A stretch of DNA of 64,000 nt from Alphaproteobacteria bacterium (GCA_027045875.1 JALUAG010000031.1:1-64000); one strand, 5' to 3'; shown: positions 1 through 7,807, counted from the stretch's first letter. Notes: generated by a model from the letters alone, not told the origin. Program-made: numbers and translations.

Positions 1-821
1 CCGCCCCCGTTGCCGCCCGCCCCGAGCGGCGCCTCGCCGGCGAACGGCGCGTCGGTGACGACGGCCCGATCGACCAGCAGACCGCGCAGGAAATCGGCTA
101 GGCCTTCGGGGAAATGCAGCCGCGCTTCCGCCGGTGGCGGCTTCTTGCCGGCCAGCAGCTCCGGCGGACAGCTCCAGCGGATCTCGACGCCGCGGAAGAG
201 ATAGGCCTTGCTGCGGGCCATGGCGTAGAGGAGCTCAGGCCGGAAACGGGCGTCGCCGAAGATCTCGGGATCGGGGACGAAGGTCACGGTGGTGCCGCGG
301 CGGTTGGCCACCGCCCCCACCTCCTCGAGCCCGCCCGTCGGCCGGCCGCGGCAGTAGCGCTGGCGGTAGAGGCGCCGGCCGCGTGCCACTTCCACCACCA
401 TCTCGCGGGAAAGCGCGTTGACCACCGAGACCCCCACCCCGTGCAGGCCGCCGGCGGTGCGATAGGCCTTGGAGCCGAACTTGCCGCCCGAATGGAGGGT
501 GGTCATGATCACCTCGAGGGCGCTGCGGTCGGGGTATTTCGGATGCGGCTCCACCGGGATGCCGCGCCCGTTGTCGCGCACCGTGACGCGGTTGCCGAGG
601 CGGAGCTCGAGCTCGATGCGGCCGGCATGGCCGGCCACCGCCTCGTCCATGGCGTTGTCGAGCAGTTCCGCCACCAGATGGTGCATGGCCCGTTCGTCGG
701 TGCCGCCGACGAACATGCCGGGCCGCCGGCGCACCGGCTCCAGCCCTTCCAGGATCTCGATGTCTTCGGCGGTGTAGCTTTCCTCGGTGGCGGCGGACGC
801 AAGCGTGAGCAGGTCGGTCAT
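1..821 (-). CDS. parE: DNA topoisomerase IV subunit B (C-terminus outside window)
   Basis: This is the N-terminal part of the ATPase subunit of topoisomerase IV, which decatenates daughter chromosomes. The reading frame starts at the ATG whose first base is 821 and runs off the left edge. The GHKL ATPase core is visible: EGLEPVRRRPGMFVGGTDE near residue 26, the Mg/ATP helix ELLDNAMDEAV, DNGRGIP, and the ATP-lid motif GGLHGVGVSVVNAL. The GGTDERAMHHLVAE segment looks like ParE, whereas GyrB normally has a GDTDDGSGLHH-type segment. The gene is divergent from the thioesterase gene at 949. About 273 residues are present, so the transducer and TOPRIM regions lie partly or wholly outside the window. 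Confidence 0.93.
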   Translation of the reverse strand, partial: MTDLLTLASAATEESYTAEDIEILEGLEPVRRRPGMFVGGTDERAMHHLVAELLDNAMDEAVAGHAGRIELELRLGNRVTVRDNGRGIPVEPHPKYPDRSALEVIMTTLHSGGKFGSKAYRTAGGLHGVGVSVVNALSREMVVEVARGRRLYRQRYCRGRPTGGLEEVGAVANRRGTTVTFVPDPEIFGDARFRPELLYAMARSKAYLFRGVEIRWSCPPELLAGKKPPPAEARLHFPEGLADFLRGLLVDRAVVTDAPFAGEAPLGAGGNGG

Positions 822-948
822 CGATCTCGTTCGTTTGCGGCGTGCGATCCGGGCCTTGACCCGAAGGTGGGGCACCGGCATGGGTCTTCTACCCCTGCTC
901 GCAGGCCGCTGGCAATCGCGGGGACATCGGAGGAGCGGACGGGAGGCG

Positions 949-1329
949 ATGAGCGACGGACCGAAGCGGGAGCCCGCGGTGCGCACCCTGGCGATGCCCG
1001 CCGATACCAACCCCTCGGGCGACATCTTCGGCGGCTGGCTCCTCTCGCAGATGGACATCGCCGCCGGTACCGTCGCCTTCCAGCGGGCCCGCGGCCGGGT
1101 GGCCACGGTGGCGGTGGACGCGATGAGCTTCCACAAGCCGGTCTACGTGGGCGACGTGGTCAGCACCTACGCCGAGGTGGTGCGGGTGGGCCGCACCTCC
1201 ATCACCCTGCACGTCGAGGTGTGGGTCAAACGCGGGCGCACCGGCGCCGAGATCAAGGTCACCGAGGGGCGCTTCACCTGCGTGGCGCTGGACGAGCGGG
1301 GGCGTCCGCGTCCGGTGCCGGCGGCATGA
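949..1329 (+). CDS. YciA-type acyl-CoA thioesterase
   Basis: A 126-residue hot-dog fold thioesterase that hydrolyses acyl-CoA to free acid and CoA in the cytoplasm. The start at 949 is chosen because GGGAGG sits just upstream and the protein then begins MSDGPKREPAVRTLAMPADTN, as is normal for this family. The conserved AMPADTNPSGDIFGGWLLSQMD stretch near residues 15-35 carries the catalytic Asp/Asn region, and DAMSFHKPVYVGDVV follows. The open frame extends upstream to 787, but that part is out of character. It is divergently transcribed from parE. The substrate range cannot be read from sequence. Confidence 0.88.
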   Translation: MSDGPKREPAVRTLAMPADTNPSGDIFGGWLLSQMDIAAGTVAFQRARGRVATVAVDAMSFHKPVYVGDVVSTYAEVVRVGRTSITLHVEVWVKRGRTGAEIKVTEGRFTCVALDERGRPRPVPAA

Positions 1330-1336
1330 GCGTTCT

Positions 1337-1684
1337 TCAGCCCTGCCGGGCGGCGCAGTCGACGCAGACCGGGGTGGCGGGATCGAGCGCCAGCCGGGCG
1401 GCGGCGATTTCCTCGCCGCAGACCGCGCACCAGCCGTACTCGCCCTCCGCCATCCGGGCGAGGGCGCTCTCGATGCGGGCGATCTCGCGCTGGCGGCGCT
1501 GTTCCGCCTCGCGGGCGATGGCCTGACGCTCGAGGGCGTCGGCCCGCGACAGCCGGCCCTGGCGGGCGGGGTCGAGTTCCACCGGCCTGAGATCGTCGCG
1601 GGTGGACTCGACGAGTGCCCGCAGCTCCTCCAGCCGGGCGAGGAGCCGCTTCCTGTGCCCCGCGAATCCGGGACCGTCGCTCAT
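1337..1684 (-). CDS. DksA/TraR family C4-type zinc-finger protein
   Basis: A 115-residue small DksA/TraR-like protein. It has a long helical N-terminal half with many Arg and Glu residues, suggesting a coiled coil, and a C-terminal C4 zinc finger made of CAVCGEEI and CVDC. DksA proteins bind the RNA polymerase secondary channel and tune transcription with ppGpp. Short paralogues like this one are common in alphaproteobacteria and need not do the full DksA job. The tip of the coiled coil does not obviously show the paired acidic DxxDxA motif of canonical DksA, so regulatory activity is uncertain. It converges with the thioesterase gene, with seven bases between them. Confidence 0.8.
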   Translation of the reverse strand: MSDGPGFAGHRKRLLARLEELRALVESTRDDLRPVELDPARQGRLSRADALERQAIAREAEQRRQREIARIESALARMAEGEYGWCAVCGEEIAAARLALDPATPVCVDCAARQG

Positions 1685-1723
1685 CGTCCGTTCCTTCCGC
1701 GCCGGCCGCCGGGGGCGGGGCGC

Positions 1724-2065
1724 TCAGCCGTCATCGTTTCCTCCGTAGCGCAGCACCTGCACCTTCTCCAGCGTCACGAGGCCGCTGCCCATGATCGGTT
1801 CCAGGGCGTCGAGGAAGGCGCGGATCTTCTCCTCGCTGTCCACGATCTCGACGACGATCGGCAGATCCTCCGAGAGGCGCAGGATCTTGGCGGTGTGCAG
1901 GCGGCTCGAGCGGCCGAAGCCCATCGGGCCGCGCAGCACGGTGGCGCCGGCCATGTGCATCTCGCGGGCCTCGAGGACGATGCGCTCGTAGAGGGGACGG
2001 CCGTCGCTGCGATCGCTCTCGCCGAGGAACACGCGCAGCAGCAGCGCCTCGCGGGGGATCTGCAT
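1724..2065 (-). CDS. DUF190 family protein
   Basis: A 113-residue DUF190 protein with a ferredoxin-like, PII-resembling fold. The family signature YERIVLEAREMHMAGATVLRG lies near residue 26 and is followed by the conserved GFG and the LPIVVEIVDSEEKI block. Its start codon lies one base beyond the stop of crcB, so the two genes are almost certainly cotranscribed. DUF190 proteins are repeatedly found beside crcB and are thought to modulate fluoride export or related signalling, but the biochemical role is not established. Confidence 0.85.
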   Translation of the reverse strand: MQIPREALLLRVFLGESDRSDGRPLYERIVLEAREMHMAGATVLRGPMGFGRSSRLHTAKILRLSEDLPIVVEIVDSEEKIRAFLDALEPIMGSGLVTLEKVQVLRYGGNDDG

Positions 2066-2066
2066 C

Positions 2067-2465
2067 TCACCCTCCGGGCAGGCGGTTCCAGTAGAGCCCG
2101 GCCACGGTGCCGAGCCAGACGCCGATCAGGCAGGCCACCACCGAGGCGACGACGTTGGCGGCGGCCGCCGGCCATTCCCCGTCCTGCACGAGGGCCAGGG
2201 TCTGGAGACTGAAGGAGGAGAAGGTGGTGAAGCCGCCGAACAGTCCGACCATGGTGAACTGGCGGATCGAGGGGTCCACCAGCAGGCGCCCGTCGGGGGC
2301 GGTGAGGGTGGCGAACAGGCCGATGCCGAAGGAGCCGAGGACGTTGACCGTCAGCGTGCCGTAGGGGAAGGTCTCGCCGAGCCAGCCGGCCACCAGGCCG
2401 GAGACGGCGTAGCGGGCGATGCCGCCGAGCGCGCTGCCGAGTCCCACCCAGAGATAGATGTCCAT
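2067..2465 (-). CDS. crcB: Fluoride ion exporter CrcB (Fluc family)
   Basis: A 132-residue inner-membrane protein forming dual-topology dimeric fluoride channels that lower cytoplasmic fluoride. The start at 2465 gives MDIYLWVGLGSALGGIARYAVSG, the canonical Fluc N-terminus; the open frame continues upstream to 2609 with no membrane character. Four hydrophobic segments are visible. The conserved GTLTVNVLGSFGIG contains the Asn of the pore, and GFCGGFTTFSSFS-type sequence appears as GLFGGFTTFSSFSLQ, containing the Phe-box Phe residues and polar track. DUF190 follows directly. I found no convincing fluoride riboswitch upstream. Confidence 0.95.
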   Translation of the reverse strand: MDIYLWVGLGSALGGIARYAVSGLVAGWLGETFPYGTLTVNVLGSFGIGLFATLTAPDGRLLVDPSIRQFTMVGLFGGFTTFSSFSLQTLALVQDGEWPAAAANVVASVVACLIGVWLGTVAGLYWNRLPGG

Positions 2466-2610
2466 CGCGTCCCTTCCATCCGGCGGGGTCCTAGCTTGCA
2501 CGTCCGGCCGGCCTCGACAAGCGTCCCCATGGGCGGCGGGGCGCGTCGGGCGGCGGCCGGGGACGGTCAACCGAGGGTTTTGCCGGTCCCCATCGCGCCG
2601 GGACCGCACG

Positions 2611-2637
2611 AAAAAAAGCCGCGGCCTAAGCCGCGGC
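2611..2637 (-). terminator. Strong intrinsic terminator of a small transcript
   Basis: On the minus strand an 8-bp perfect GC stem (GCCGCGGC, TTAG loop, GCCGCGGC) is followed by seven T residues. It acts only in the minus direction because the opposite strand has no T tract after the stem. There is no protein gene on this strand upstream of it before the allE stop at 2916, so it ends a short transcript, not a coding operon. Confidence 0.85.
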
Positions 2638-2725
2638 AGTGGTAGGGAGGAAACGCCTCAAGTCGGGTGTCACAGGGGAAATCCCATGAACACGGTACTC
2701 CTATGCATCATTTCTTCGATTGGCG
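2611..2725 (-). ncRNA. Putative small regulatory RNA upstream of crcB
   Basis: The minus strand between allE and crcB carries an intrinsic terminator with no gene to end. The sequence ahead of it is unusually AT-rich for this genome and contains a pyrimidine-rich UUUCCUCCCU stretch that could pair with Shine-Dalgarno sequences, as seen in some alphaproteobacterial sRNAs. The 5' end at about 2725 is a guess; a TTGCGC element about 20 bases upstream could be a -35 box but no clear -10 is seen. A five-codon frame (ATGGGATTTCCCCTGTGA) preceded by AGGAG lies inside, so a micropeptide or leader is an alternative reading. Confidence 0.4.
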
Positions 2726-2915
2726 CAATAGAAAACTTGCCTGCTGATTGAATTTCTTGAAACGATTTAGGAGAATATTGCGACAAGTTTCGTTAAAATT
2801 TTAGTCGCTTGCCATCCGTATCGGCGACACGGGGATCGTGTCTTCGGCGGAACACCGCCGCACGAGCCGGTCGCTGCGGCTCCGGGAGGTGACGGAAACG
2901 GCGATTCCCCGCCAC

Positions 2916-3782
2916 CTACGGCAGCCGCGGCCGGCCGGGCGGTTCGCCGCCCGGGGGAGTCGGGGCGAGGCGCGGATGCCGATTCGCGTCGCGGTAGAGA
3001 AGGTAGCGGAACGGTCCGGGGCCGCCGGCGTAGCAGGCCTGCGGGCAGAAGGCGCGCAACCAGAGGAAGTCCCCTGCCTCCACCTCCACCCAGTCGCGGT
3101 TGAGGCGGTAGACCGCCTTGCCCTCCAGCACATAGATCCCGTGCTCCATGACATGGGTCTCGGTGAAGGGGATCACCGCACCCGGCAGCAGGGTGACGAT
3201 GTTGACGTGCATGTCGTGGCGCATGTCGGCCGGATCGACGAAGCGGGTCGTCAGCCAGCGCCCGTCGCTGTCGGGCATCGGTTCGGGCGCCGTCTCCCGG
3301 TCGCTGGTCACCACCGGATCGGGGAGGCCCAGCCCGTCCACCGGCTCGTAGCGCTTCCGGATCCACTGCAGGCGGAGCGGCGTCTCGCCGGGGTTGCGCA
3401 GGCGCCACCTGCGGCCCGGCGGCAGATAGGCGTAGCCGCCCGCGGTCAGCTCGTGGACCGTGCCGTCGATCCGGAGCCGCATCCCGCCCTCCAGGACGAA
3501 CAGCACCCCCTCGGCCAGGGGATCCGGTTCCGGCCGGTCGCTGCCGCCGCCGGGCGCCACCTCGAGCAGGTACTGGGCGAAGGTTTCGGCGAAGCCCGAC
3601 AGAGGACGGGCCAGGATCCAGGCCCGGGTGCCCTCCCAGTGGGGCAGGTAGCTCACCACGATGTCCCGCAGGACGCCGTGCGGGATGACGGCGTAGGCGG
3701 TGGTGAAGACGCTGCGGCCGGTGAGCAGCTCCCGCTGGCCCGGATGGCCGCCGCGGGGCGCGAAGTAGCGGTGTTCGGTCAA
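2916..3782 (-). CDS. allE: (S)-ureidoglycine aminohydrolase
   Basis: A 288-residue bicupin enzyme that converts (S)-ureidoglycine to (S)-ureidoglycolate and ammonia in purine (allantoin) degradation. The C-terminal cupin holds the Mn-binding pattern expected for the family: ETHVMEHG near residue 205 supplies Glu, His and His, and FCPQACYAGG near residue 250 supplies the Gln. The N-terminal cupin has the usual LFVLEGGMRLRIDG and the proline-rich YLPPGRRWR segment. The start codon lies five bases after the stop of puuE, so the two form one operon. Length and sequence match the E. coli YlbA/AllE family well. Confidence 0.93.
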   Translation of the reverse strand: MTEHRYFAPRGGHPGQRELLTGRSVFTTAYAVIPHGVLRDIVVSYLPHWEGTRAWILARPLSGFAETFAQYLLEVAPGGGSDRPEPDPLAEGVLFVLEGGMRLRIDGTVHELTAGGYAYLPPGRRWRLRNPGETPLRLQWIRKRYEPVDGLGLPDPVVTSDRETAPEPMPDSDGRWLTTRFVDPADMRHDMHVNIVTLLPGAVIPFTETHVMEHGIYVLEGKAVYRLNRDWVEVEAGDFLWLRAFCPQACYAGGPGPFRYLLYRDANRHPRLAPTPPGGEPPGRPRLP

Positions 3783-3786
3783 GCCT

Positions 3787-4725
3787 TCAGCCCTCCGGTG
3801 CGTGGTGCGCGTGCCAGTGCCGCGCGATGTCGATGCGTCGCGCGAACCACACGCCGGCGTGATCGCGGGCGTAGTCGAGGAACCGCGCGACCGCCGCCGC
3901 CCGCCCGGGACGGCCGGCGAGCCGGCAGTGGAGACCGACGGACATCATCTTGGGTGAGCCGGCCGCCCCCTCGGCGTAGAGGAGGTCGAAACTGTCGGCG
4001 AGATAGCGGAAGAACTGATCGCCGGCGTTGAAGCCCTGGGCCGTCGCGAAGCGCATGTCGTTGGCGTCCAGGGTGTAGGGCACGATCAGGAACGGGCCGT
4101 ACGGACCGCGGACCCAGTAGGGCAGATCGTCGGCGTAGGAATCGGCGCAGTAGAGGAACCCGCCCTCCTCCATCACCAACTCGAGGGTGTGCTCCGAACA
4201 GCGGCCGGTGTACCAGCCGAGTGGCCGCTCGCCGGTGACCTCGCCGTGGATGCGGATGGCGGCCTCCATGTGACGCCGCTCCTCGGCGCGGGGGATGTCG
4301 CGGTAGTCGATCCATTTGAGGCCGTGGCTCGCGATCTCCCAACCCGCCTCCTTCATGGCCGCCACGGCCTCGGGATTGCGGGCGAGGGCGGTGGCGACAC
4401 CGTAGACGGTGACCGGGACGCCGCGGCTCGTGAGGATCCGCCAGAGGCGCCAGAAGCCGGCGCGGGCGCCGTATTCGTAGATCGATTCCATGTTGGGATG
4501 GCGCCGGCCCGGCCAGGGTTCGGCACCCACGATCTCGGAGAGAAAGGCCTCCGAGGCGGTATCCCCGTGGAGGATGCAGCGCTCGCCGCCCTCCTCGTAG
4601 TTCACCACCACCTGCACGGCGATGCGCGCCCCGCCGGGCCAGCGGGGGTCGGGCGGATAGCGACCGTAGCCGACGAGATCGCGGGGGTACGCCGCCTGCG
4701 CCGGATCTGTCGCGGGGTCGGCCAT
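3787..4725 (-). CDS. puuE: Allantoinase PuuE (polysaccharide deacetylase-like fold)
   Basis: A 312-residue NodB-fold allantoinase that opens allantoin to allantoate. The start at 4725 is chosen because AGGAG sits seven bases upstream; an in-frame ATG at 4758 has no ribosome-binding site. Family hallmarks are VVNYEEGGERCILHGD near residue 40, HPNMESIYEYGARAGFWR, SHGLKWIDY, and GWYTGRCSEHTLELV. PuuE enzymes are cofactor-independent, unlike the amidohydrolase allantoinases. With allE directly downstream this forms a two-gene ureide operon. Allantoicase or ureidoglycolate enzymes, urate oxidase and transporters are not in the window. Confidence 0.9.
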   Translation of the reverse strand: MADPATDPAQAAYPRDLVGYGRYPPDPRWPGGARIAVQVVVNYEEGGERCILHGDTASEAFLSEIVGAEPWPGRRHPNMESIYEYGARAGFWRLWRILTSRGVPVTVYGVATALARNPEAVAAMKEAGWEIASHGLKWIDYRDIPRAEERRHMEAAIRIHGEVTGERPLGWYTGRCSEHTLELVMEEGGFLYCADSYADDLPYWVRGPYGPFLIVPYTLDANDMRFATAQGFNAGDQFFRYLADSFDLLYAEGAAGSPKMMSVGLHCRLAGRPGRAAAVARFLDYARDHAGVWFARRIDIARHWHAHHAPEG

Positions 4726-5373
4726 GCGATGCTCCTGCGGACGCTGCGTGTCGGACATGATGGCTGATAGGCGCAGATCCGCCCGTCGCGCAAGCCGGCC
4801 CCTCGGACGGCGGCAGGCGGTCCCCACGAGGGCGGACCGCTCGCGGGACCGTTTCCCGGCGCTGCGGGGCGTTCGTGTGCGGATCCCGCGGGACGGGATG
4901 TCGAGAAAGACATCCGCAGATAAGCGACGGAGAACGCGGCACCCTCGAGACGCTCTTGCGGGATCTCCATGTCCCTTCCGCAAAACATGTTCTCGACGAC
5001 ATCCGCTCCGTTTCCAACGTCGAGGGAAGCCGCCGCCGCTCGGCGTCGGGCGTCCGGCGTCGATGCCGAGGTTCGGCGAACTCGCACGGGAGAACCACGT
5101 GGTGAGTTGCGACTCCCTTGGCGCATCCGGTGGTTCCGCCTCGGCCGGAGGCCGCGGGCCGTACCTCCCGCCCACCGCCAGCGAAGCAACGGAACCGGGA
5201 CGCCCGGATCTCGACGGATCCAGCACGGGACGTCGTAGCCGGGAATCCGGCGACGCTCCCCCAGGATCTCGCGGCGATTTCGGAACGAGGCGACGGGAGC
5301 CCGTGGAACGCGCGGGTCCGTACCGCTCGCCGCCGCCCGAACATTGCGTTCGTGGGAGAGCGGGGAGCCGCGC
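4726..5373. other. 648-bp stretch with no recognisable gene, left of the element
   Basis: This stretch lies between puuE and the left attachment repeat. Open frames cross it on both strands, but none has a ribosome-binding site, a family motif or a sensible start. A perfect inverted repeat (GGATGTC, 6-base loop, GACATCC) lies at 4896-4915 and could be a regulatory site. The puuE promoter should also be here. Part of it may be decayed sequence from earlier insertion events at the same attachment site. Confidence 0.6.
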
Positions 5374-5429
5374 GATTTCGTTGGAGCGGGAGACGGGATT
5401 CGAACCCGCGACCCCAACCTTGGCAAGGT
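5374..5429. repeat. attL: left 56-bp attachment-site repeat (tRNA-Gly 3' fragment)
   Basis: These 56 bp are identical to 13619-13674. After one mismatch at 5430, four more bases (GTGC) also match before the sequences diverge. Bases 5382-5429 equal nucleotides 28-75 of the tRNA, that is the anticodon loop, T arm, acceptor 3' strand and CCA. The 5' half of a tRNA is absent here, so this is the displaced 3' end left by integration and not a second tRNA gene. Confidence 0.95.
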
Positions 5430-5545
5430 CGTGCCTAGGGTTTTCACGCGCCAGCAGGGGCCATCAGCGTTCACGAATAATCGCGTGCTAACAGCCTGTT
5501 ACCTCCATCAGGTGCACGCGGCCGCCATCAGCGGCTTGCATCCGC

Positions 5546-5567
5546 GTGTTAGATATGTGTTAGATCG
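5546..5567. repeat. Tandem GTGTTAGA motifs at left end (candidate integrase arm sites)
   Basis: Two copies of GTGTTAGA at 5546-5553 and 5557-5564, spaced 11 bp start to start, are followed by TCG. The same double motif with the same spacing and flank occurs at 13558-13579 near the right end; 19 of 22 bases match. Paired direct repeats inside both ends are what arm-type binding sites of a tyrosine recombinase look like. Confidence 0.6.
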
Positions 5568-5600
5568 CGTTGTTGGGATGTGCCCTGGAGGTGTGCTCTC

Positions 5601-6830
5601 GTGGCCGAGAAAATCCGCTTCACGACGCGCCGGATCGTGGCCCTGACCTGCCCGGAGGGGCGCCGGCATATCGACCTGTTCGACGCCGACCAGGCGGGCT
5701 TGGCGCTGCGGGTGACGGGAACGGGCACCAGGACGTTCTATGCCGTCTATCGCGTCGGGGCCGGCCGTGCGGGCAAGGTGCGCTGGCAGAAGATCGGGCG
5801 CCATCCCGAGATCGGCCCCGCGGAGGCCCGCCGCCGCGCTCGCGAAATCCTCGGGCAGGTGGTCCGGGGCGTCGATCCCGCGAGCGAGGAACGCAAGGCA
5901 CGGGTCGGCCGCCTGGGTGCGGCGATCGACGCTTACGCGGCCGACTGCGAGCGGCGCCGGCTGGTGGCCGCCAAGGTGCGCGTCAACCTGCTACGCCGGG
6001 AGCTGCTGGGCCGTTTCGGTGACGTTCCGCTCGACAGCCTCGACCGGCGCTCTCTGACAATGGCGGTCGCCGAGCTCGAAGCGAAGGGGCTCAAGGGCAA
6101 GGCGCAGGAGTTCCGCACCCGCACCGCGGTTTTTCTCAATTGGTGCGTCGATCAGGGGCTCTTGCAGGCCTCGCCTTTGGCCGGCTGGCGCCGTCCGCGG
6201 AGATCCCGGGCCGAGCGTCTGGAACGCCCCGGCCGCGCCCTCGAGGATGGGGAAATCCCGCTTCTGTGGCGTGCCTTCGAGGCCTCGCCCGATCCGATTT
6301 TCACCGCTTATCTCCGCATTCTGCTCCTGCTCGGCCAGCGCCGGACCGAAACCGCCCTGATGCGCTGGCGGGATGTGAACCTGAACGCGGGCCTGTGGAC
6401 GATCCCGGCGGAAGTCACCAAGGCTGGGCGCGAGCACAAGGTGCCGTTGCCGCGGGAGGTGATCGCCATCCTCGCCACACTGCCTAGGCTCGCGGGATCG
6501 GAGCTGGTGTTTCCGGGCCGCGGCGGCGCGCCGATGACCGGCTGGAGCAAGCGCATGCGCCCCGTCCGTGCCGCATCCCGCGAGCTCGGGCTGGAGCCCT
6601 GGACACTGCACGATCTGCGCCGGACGGTGCGCACCGGGCTCGCCCGTCTCGGCGTTCGTGACGAGATCGCCGAGCGCGCCCTGAACCACAGCGTTCGCGA
6701 CGTGCTGGCCGCCGTCTACGATCGCTCCGACCGGCTGGAGGAAATGCGCGAAGCGCTGACCCTTTGGGCCGGTCACGTGCTGGGGCTCGCACATGGCGGC
6801 AATCGCGCCCTTCGAGCGGCGGGGGATTGA
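5601..6830 (+). CDS. int: P4-type site-specific tyrosine recombinase (integrase)
   Basis: A 409-residue integrase that inserts and excises the island at the tRNA-Gly 3' end. An N-terminal DUF4102-type arm-binding domain (residues about 10-85, with LRVTGTGTRTFYAVYR and KIGRHPEIGPAEAR) precedes a SAM-like core-binding domain and the catalytic domain. Catalytic residues are seen as Arg in LLGQRRTE, Lys in TKAGREHKVPLP, HDLRR, His in LNHS and Tyr in VYDRS. GTG at 5601 is chosen because GGAGG lies about ten bases upstream; an in-frame ATG at 5580 is a weaker alternative. It lies just inside attL, at the end away from the tRNA, and its stop is two bases before the next start. Confidence 0.93.
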   Translation: MAEKIRFTTRRIVALTCPEGRRHIDLFDADQAGLALRVTGTGTRTFYAVYRVGAGRAGKVRWQKIGRHPEIGPAEARRRAREILGQVVRGVDPASEERKARVGRLGAAIDAYAADCERRRLVAAKVRVNLLRRELLGRFGDVPLDSLDRRSLTMAVAELEAKGLKGKAQEFRTRTAVFLNWCVDQGLLQASPLAGWRRPRRSRAERLERPGRALEDGEIPLLWRAFEASPDPIFTAYLRILLLLGQRRTETALMRWRDVNLNAGLWTIPAEVTKAGREHKVPLPREVIAILATLPRLAGSELVFPGRGGAPMTGWSKRMRPVRAASRELGLEPWTLHDLRRTVRTGLARLGVRDEIAERALNHSVRDVLAAVYDRSDRLEEMREALTLWAGHVLGLAHGGNRALRAAGD

Positions 6831-6832
6831 AG

Positions 6833-7483
6833 ATGGCGCGGCTAGTTTGGGGGATCGATTCCCGGACCGAACATCTGGGCTGGTTCTGCGACTGCGAAAC
6901 CGGAAAGATCGACATCTACGTTAGGGATTTGCTGATTTCGGATAGCGACCTGGAGGCCGACCGAGAGGCATGGCGCCACGTTCTTGACAGGCTCCGGGAC
7001 GCGATCGCCAAATCCGAGCGCCGCGAAGACGATCGGGCGCGGATTTCGGGAGAACATGCCCGCATGTTGGTCGCTCTGATCGAAGAAGGCACCCGCGGCC
7101 GTCTGCCGGTGAGCTGGGCCGAGCGTCTTCCTTCCTATCCGGTCGGTTGGGCGTCCTACTGGAACCTTTCGCTGCCACGGAAACGAAGGGACCGGCCGAG
7201 CATCGCGTCACGACAGCTTCGCGCGGTGGCTTATGTGGCTGCCGCCGAGCAATACGGGCTGGACCCGGACCCGATGGAGCGCATGCGCAACTACCTGCAC
7301 ATCAACGAGCGGAAGCACTGGGAAGATGTCTTCACGAAATTGAAGGGCGACGCCGGGCGGTATTTGGAAAGCATCATTTGGTCGGTGCGCCCATCTCCGG
7401 CTGTCTATCGGTTTGTCGCGGCACTCAACGCCGACCCTGAAGATGCCCGGCGTGCGTTACTTGACATGCTCGAGCTCGGCTAA
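6833..7483 (+). CDS. Hypothetical protein, satellite gene 2
   Basis: A 216-residue soluble protein I do not recognise. It starts at 6833, two bases after the integrase stop, which suggests translational coupling. It opens MARLVWGIDSRTEHLGWFCD, is rich in charged helices in the middle (ESKSERREDDRAR-like), and ends in a helical segment with PSPAVYRFVAALNADPED. No membrane segment, signal peptide or metal motif is visible. Its base composition looks slightly less GC-rich than its neighbours, consistent with acquired DNA. Its position between int and the AlpA-like gene is where some satellites carry regulatory or interference genes, but nothing in the sequence shows such a role. Confidence 0.75.
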   Translation: MARLVWGIDSRTEHLGWFCDCETGKIDIYVRDLLISDSDLEADREAWRHVLDRLRDAIAKSERREDDRARISGEHARMLVALIEEGTRGRLPVSWAERLPSYPVGWASYWNLSLPRKRRDRPSIASRQLRAVAYVAAAEQYGLDPDPMERMRNYLHINERKHWEDVFTKLKGDAGRYLESIIWSVRPSPAVYRFVAALNADPEDARRALLDMLELG

Positions 7484-7538
7484 GCTACCAATAGTGCACG
7501 GAAATTTTCTGGCCATTTGATTTCCGCGACAAGCGCGG

Positions 7539-7558
7539 AGCTATGCATATGGATAGCT
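7539..7558. promoter_or_regulatory. Inverted repeat ahead of the AlpA-like gene (candidate operator)
   Basis: AGCTAT at 7539-7544 and ATAGCT at 7553-7558 form an inverted repeat around an 8-base centre, in the 105-bp gap between genes 2 and 3. The gap is relatively AT-rich, and a TTGATT element at 7517-7522 could be a weak -35 box. This is the only long gap between the first genes of the island, so the promoter of the downstream operon probably lies here. Confidence 0.35.
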
Positions 7559-7588
7559 GCGGTCTCAACCCGACGCAGGAGATCGCCA

Positions 7589-7801
7589 ATGCGAGAGCGT
7601 GTATCGCCGTTTTTGACCACTGCCGAGGCCGCGCAGTATCTGCGCGTGAGTCGGCCGACTCTCGAAAGATGGAGGGGGGAGGGCCGCGGCCCCCGTTATC
7701 TGCGGGCCGGGTGGCGCTGCCTGTACAGGCGCGAGGATCTGGATGCGTTCGCCGGCCTCGCTCCCGAAGGTGATCACGAAACGCCTCGCCCGGCGGCGTG
7801 A
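7589..7801 (+). CDS. AlpA/excisionase-like helix-turn-helix protein
   Basis: A 70-residue DNA-binding protein of the excisionase/AlpA (HTH_17, MerR-like) kind. The core is FLTTAEAAQYLRVSRPTLERWRGEGRGPRYLRAG followed by a wing CLYRREDLDAF, residues about 8-55. The start at 7589 has GGAG seven bases upstream. In P4-like satellites and PICIs a protein of this type activates the integrase gene, the replication operon, or excision. It is the only recognisable transcription factor in the island; no CI- or Stl-like repressor is seen, which makes it the likeliest control gene. Confidence 0.85.
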   Translation: MRERVSPFLTTAEAAQYLRVSRPTLERWRGEGRGPRYLRAGWRCLYRREDLDAFAGLAPEGDHETPRPAA

Positions 7802-7807
7802 CGCGCC

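Noticed and set aside
2466-2610. Fluoride riboswitch upstream of crcB
   Set aside because: GATGGGGACC-like and GGTTGACC-like pieces occur, but the required stem-pseudoknot order of the crcB motif cannot be drawn; the visible hairpin is a simple CGGTCCC/GGGACCG stem.
5382-5429. Second tRNA-Gly gene
   Set aside because: Only nucleotides 28-75 are present; the acceptor 5' strand and D arm are missing, so it is the displaced attachment-site fragment.
4724-5491. Open frame on the plus strand across the region left of the island
   Set aside because: It has no ribosome-binding site or recognisable domain, runs through the puuE leader and the attachment repeat, and is Arg/Pro/Gly-rich like other GC-driven frames.
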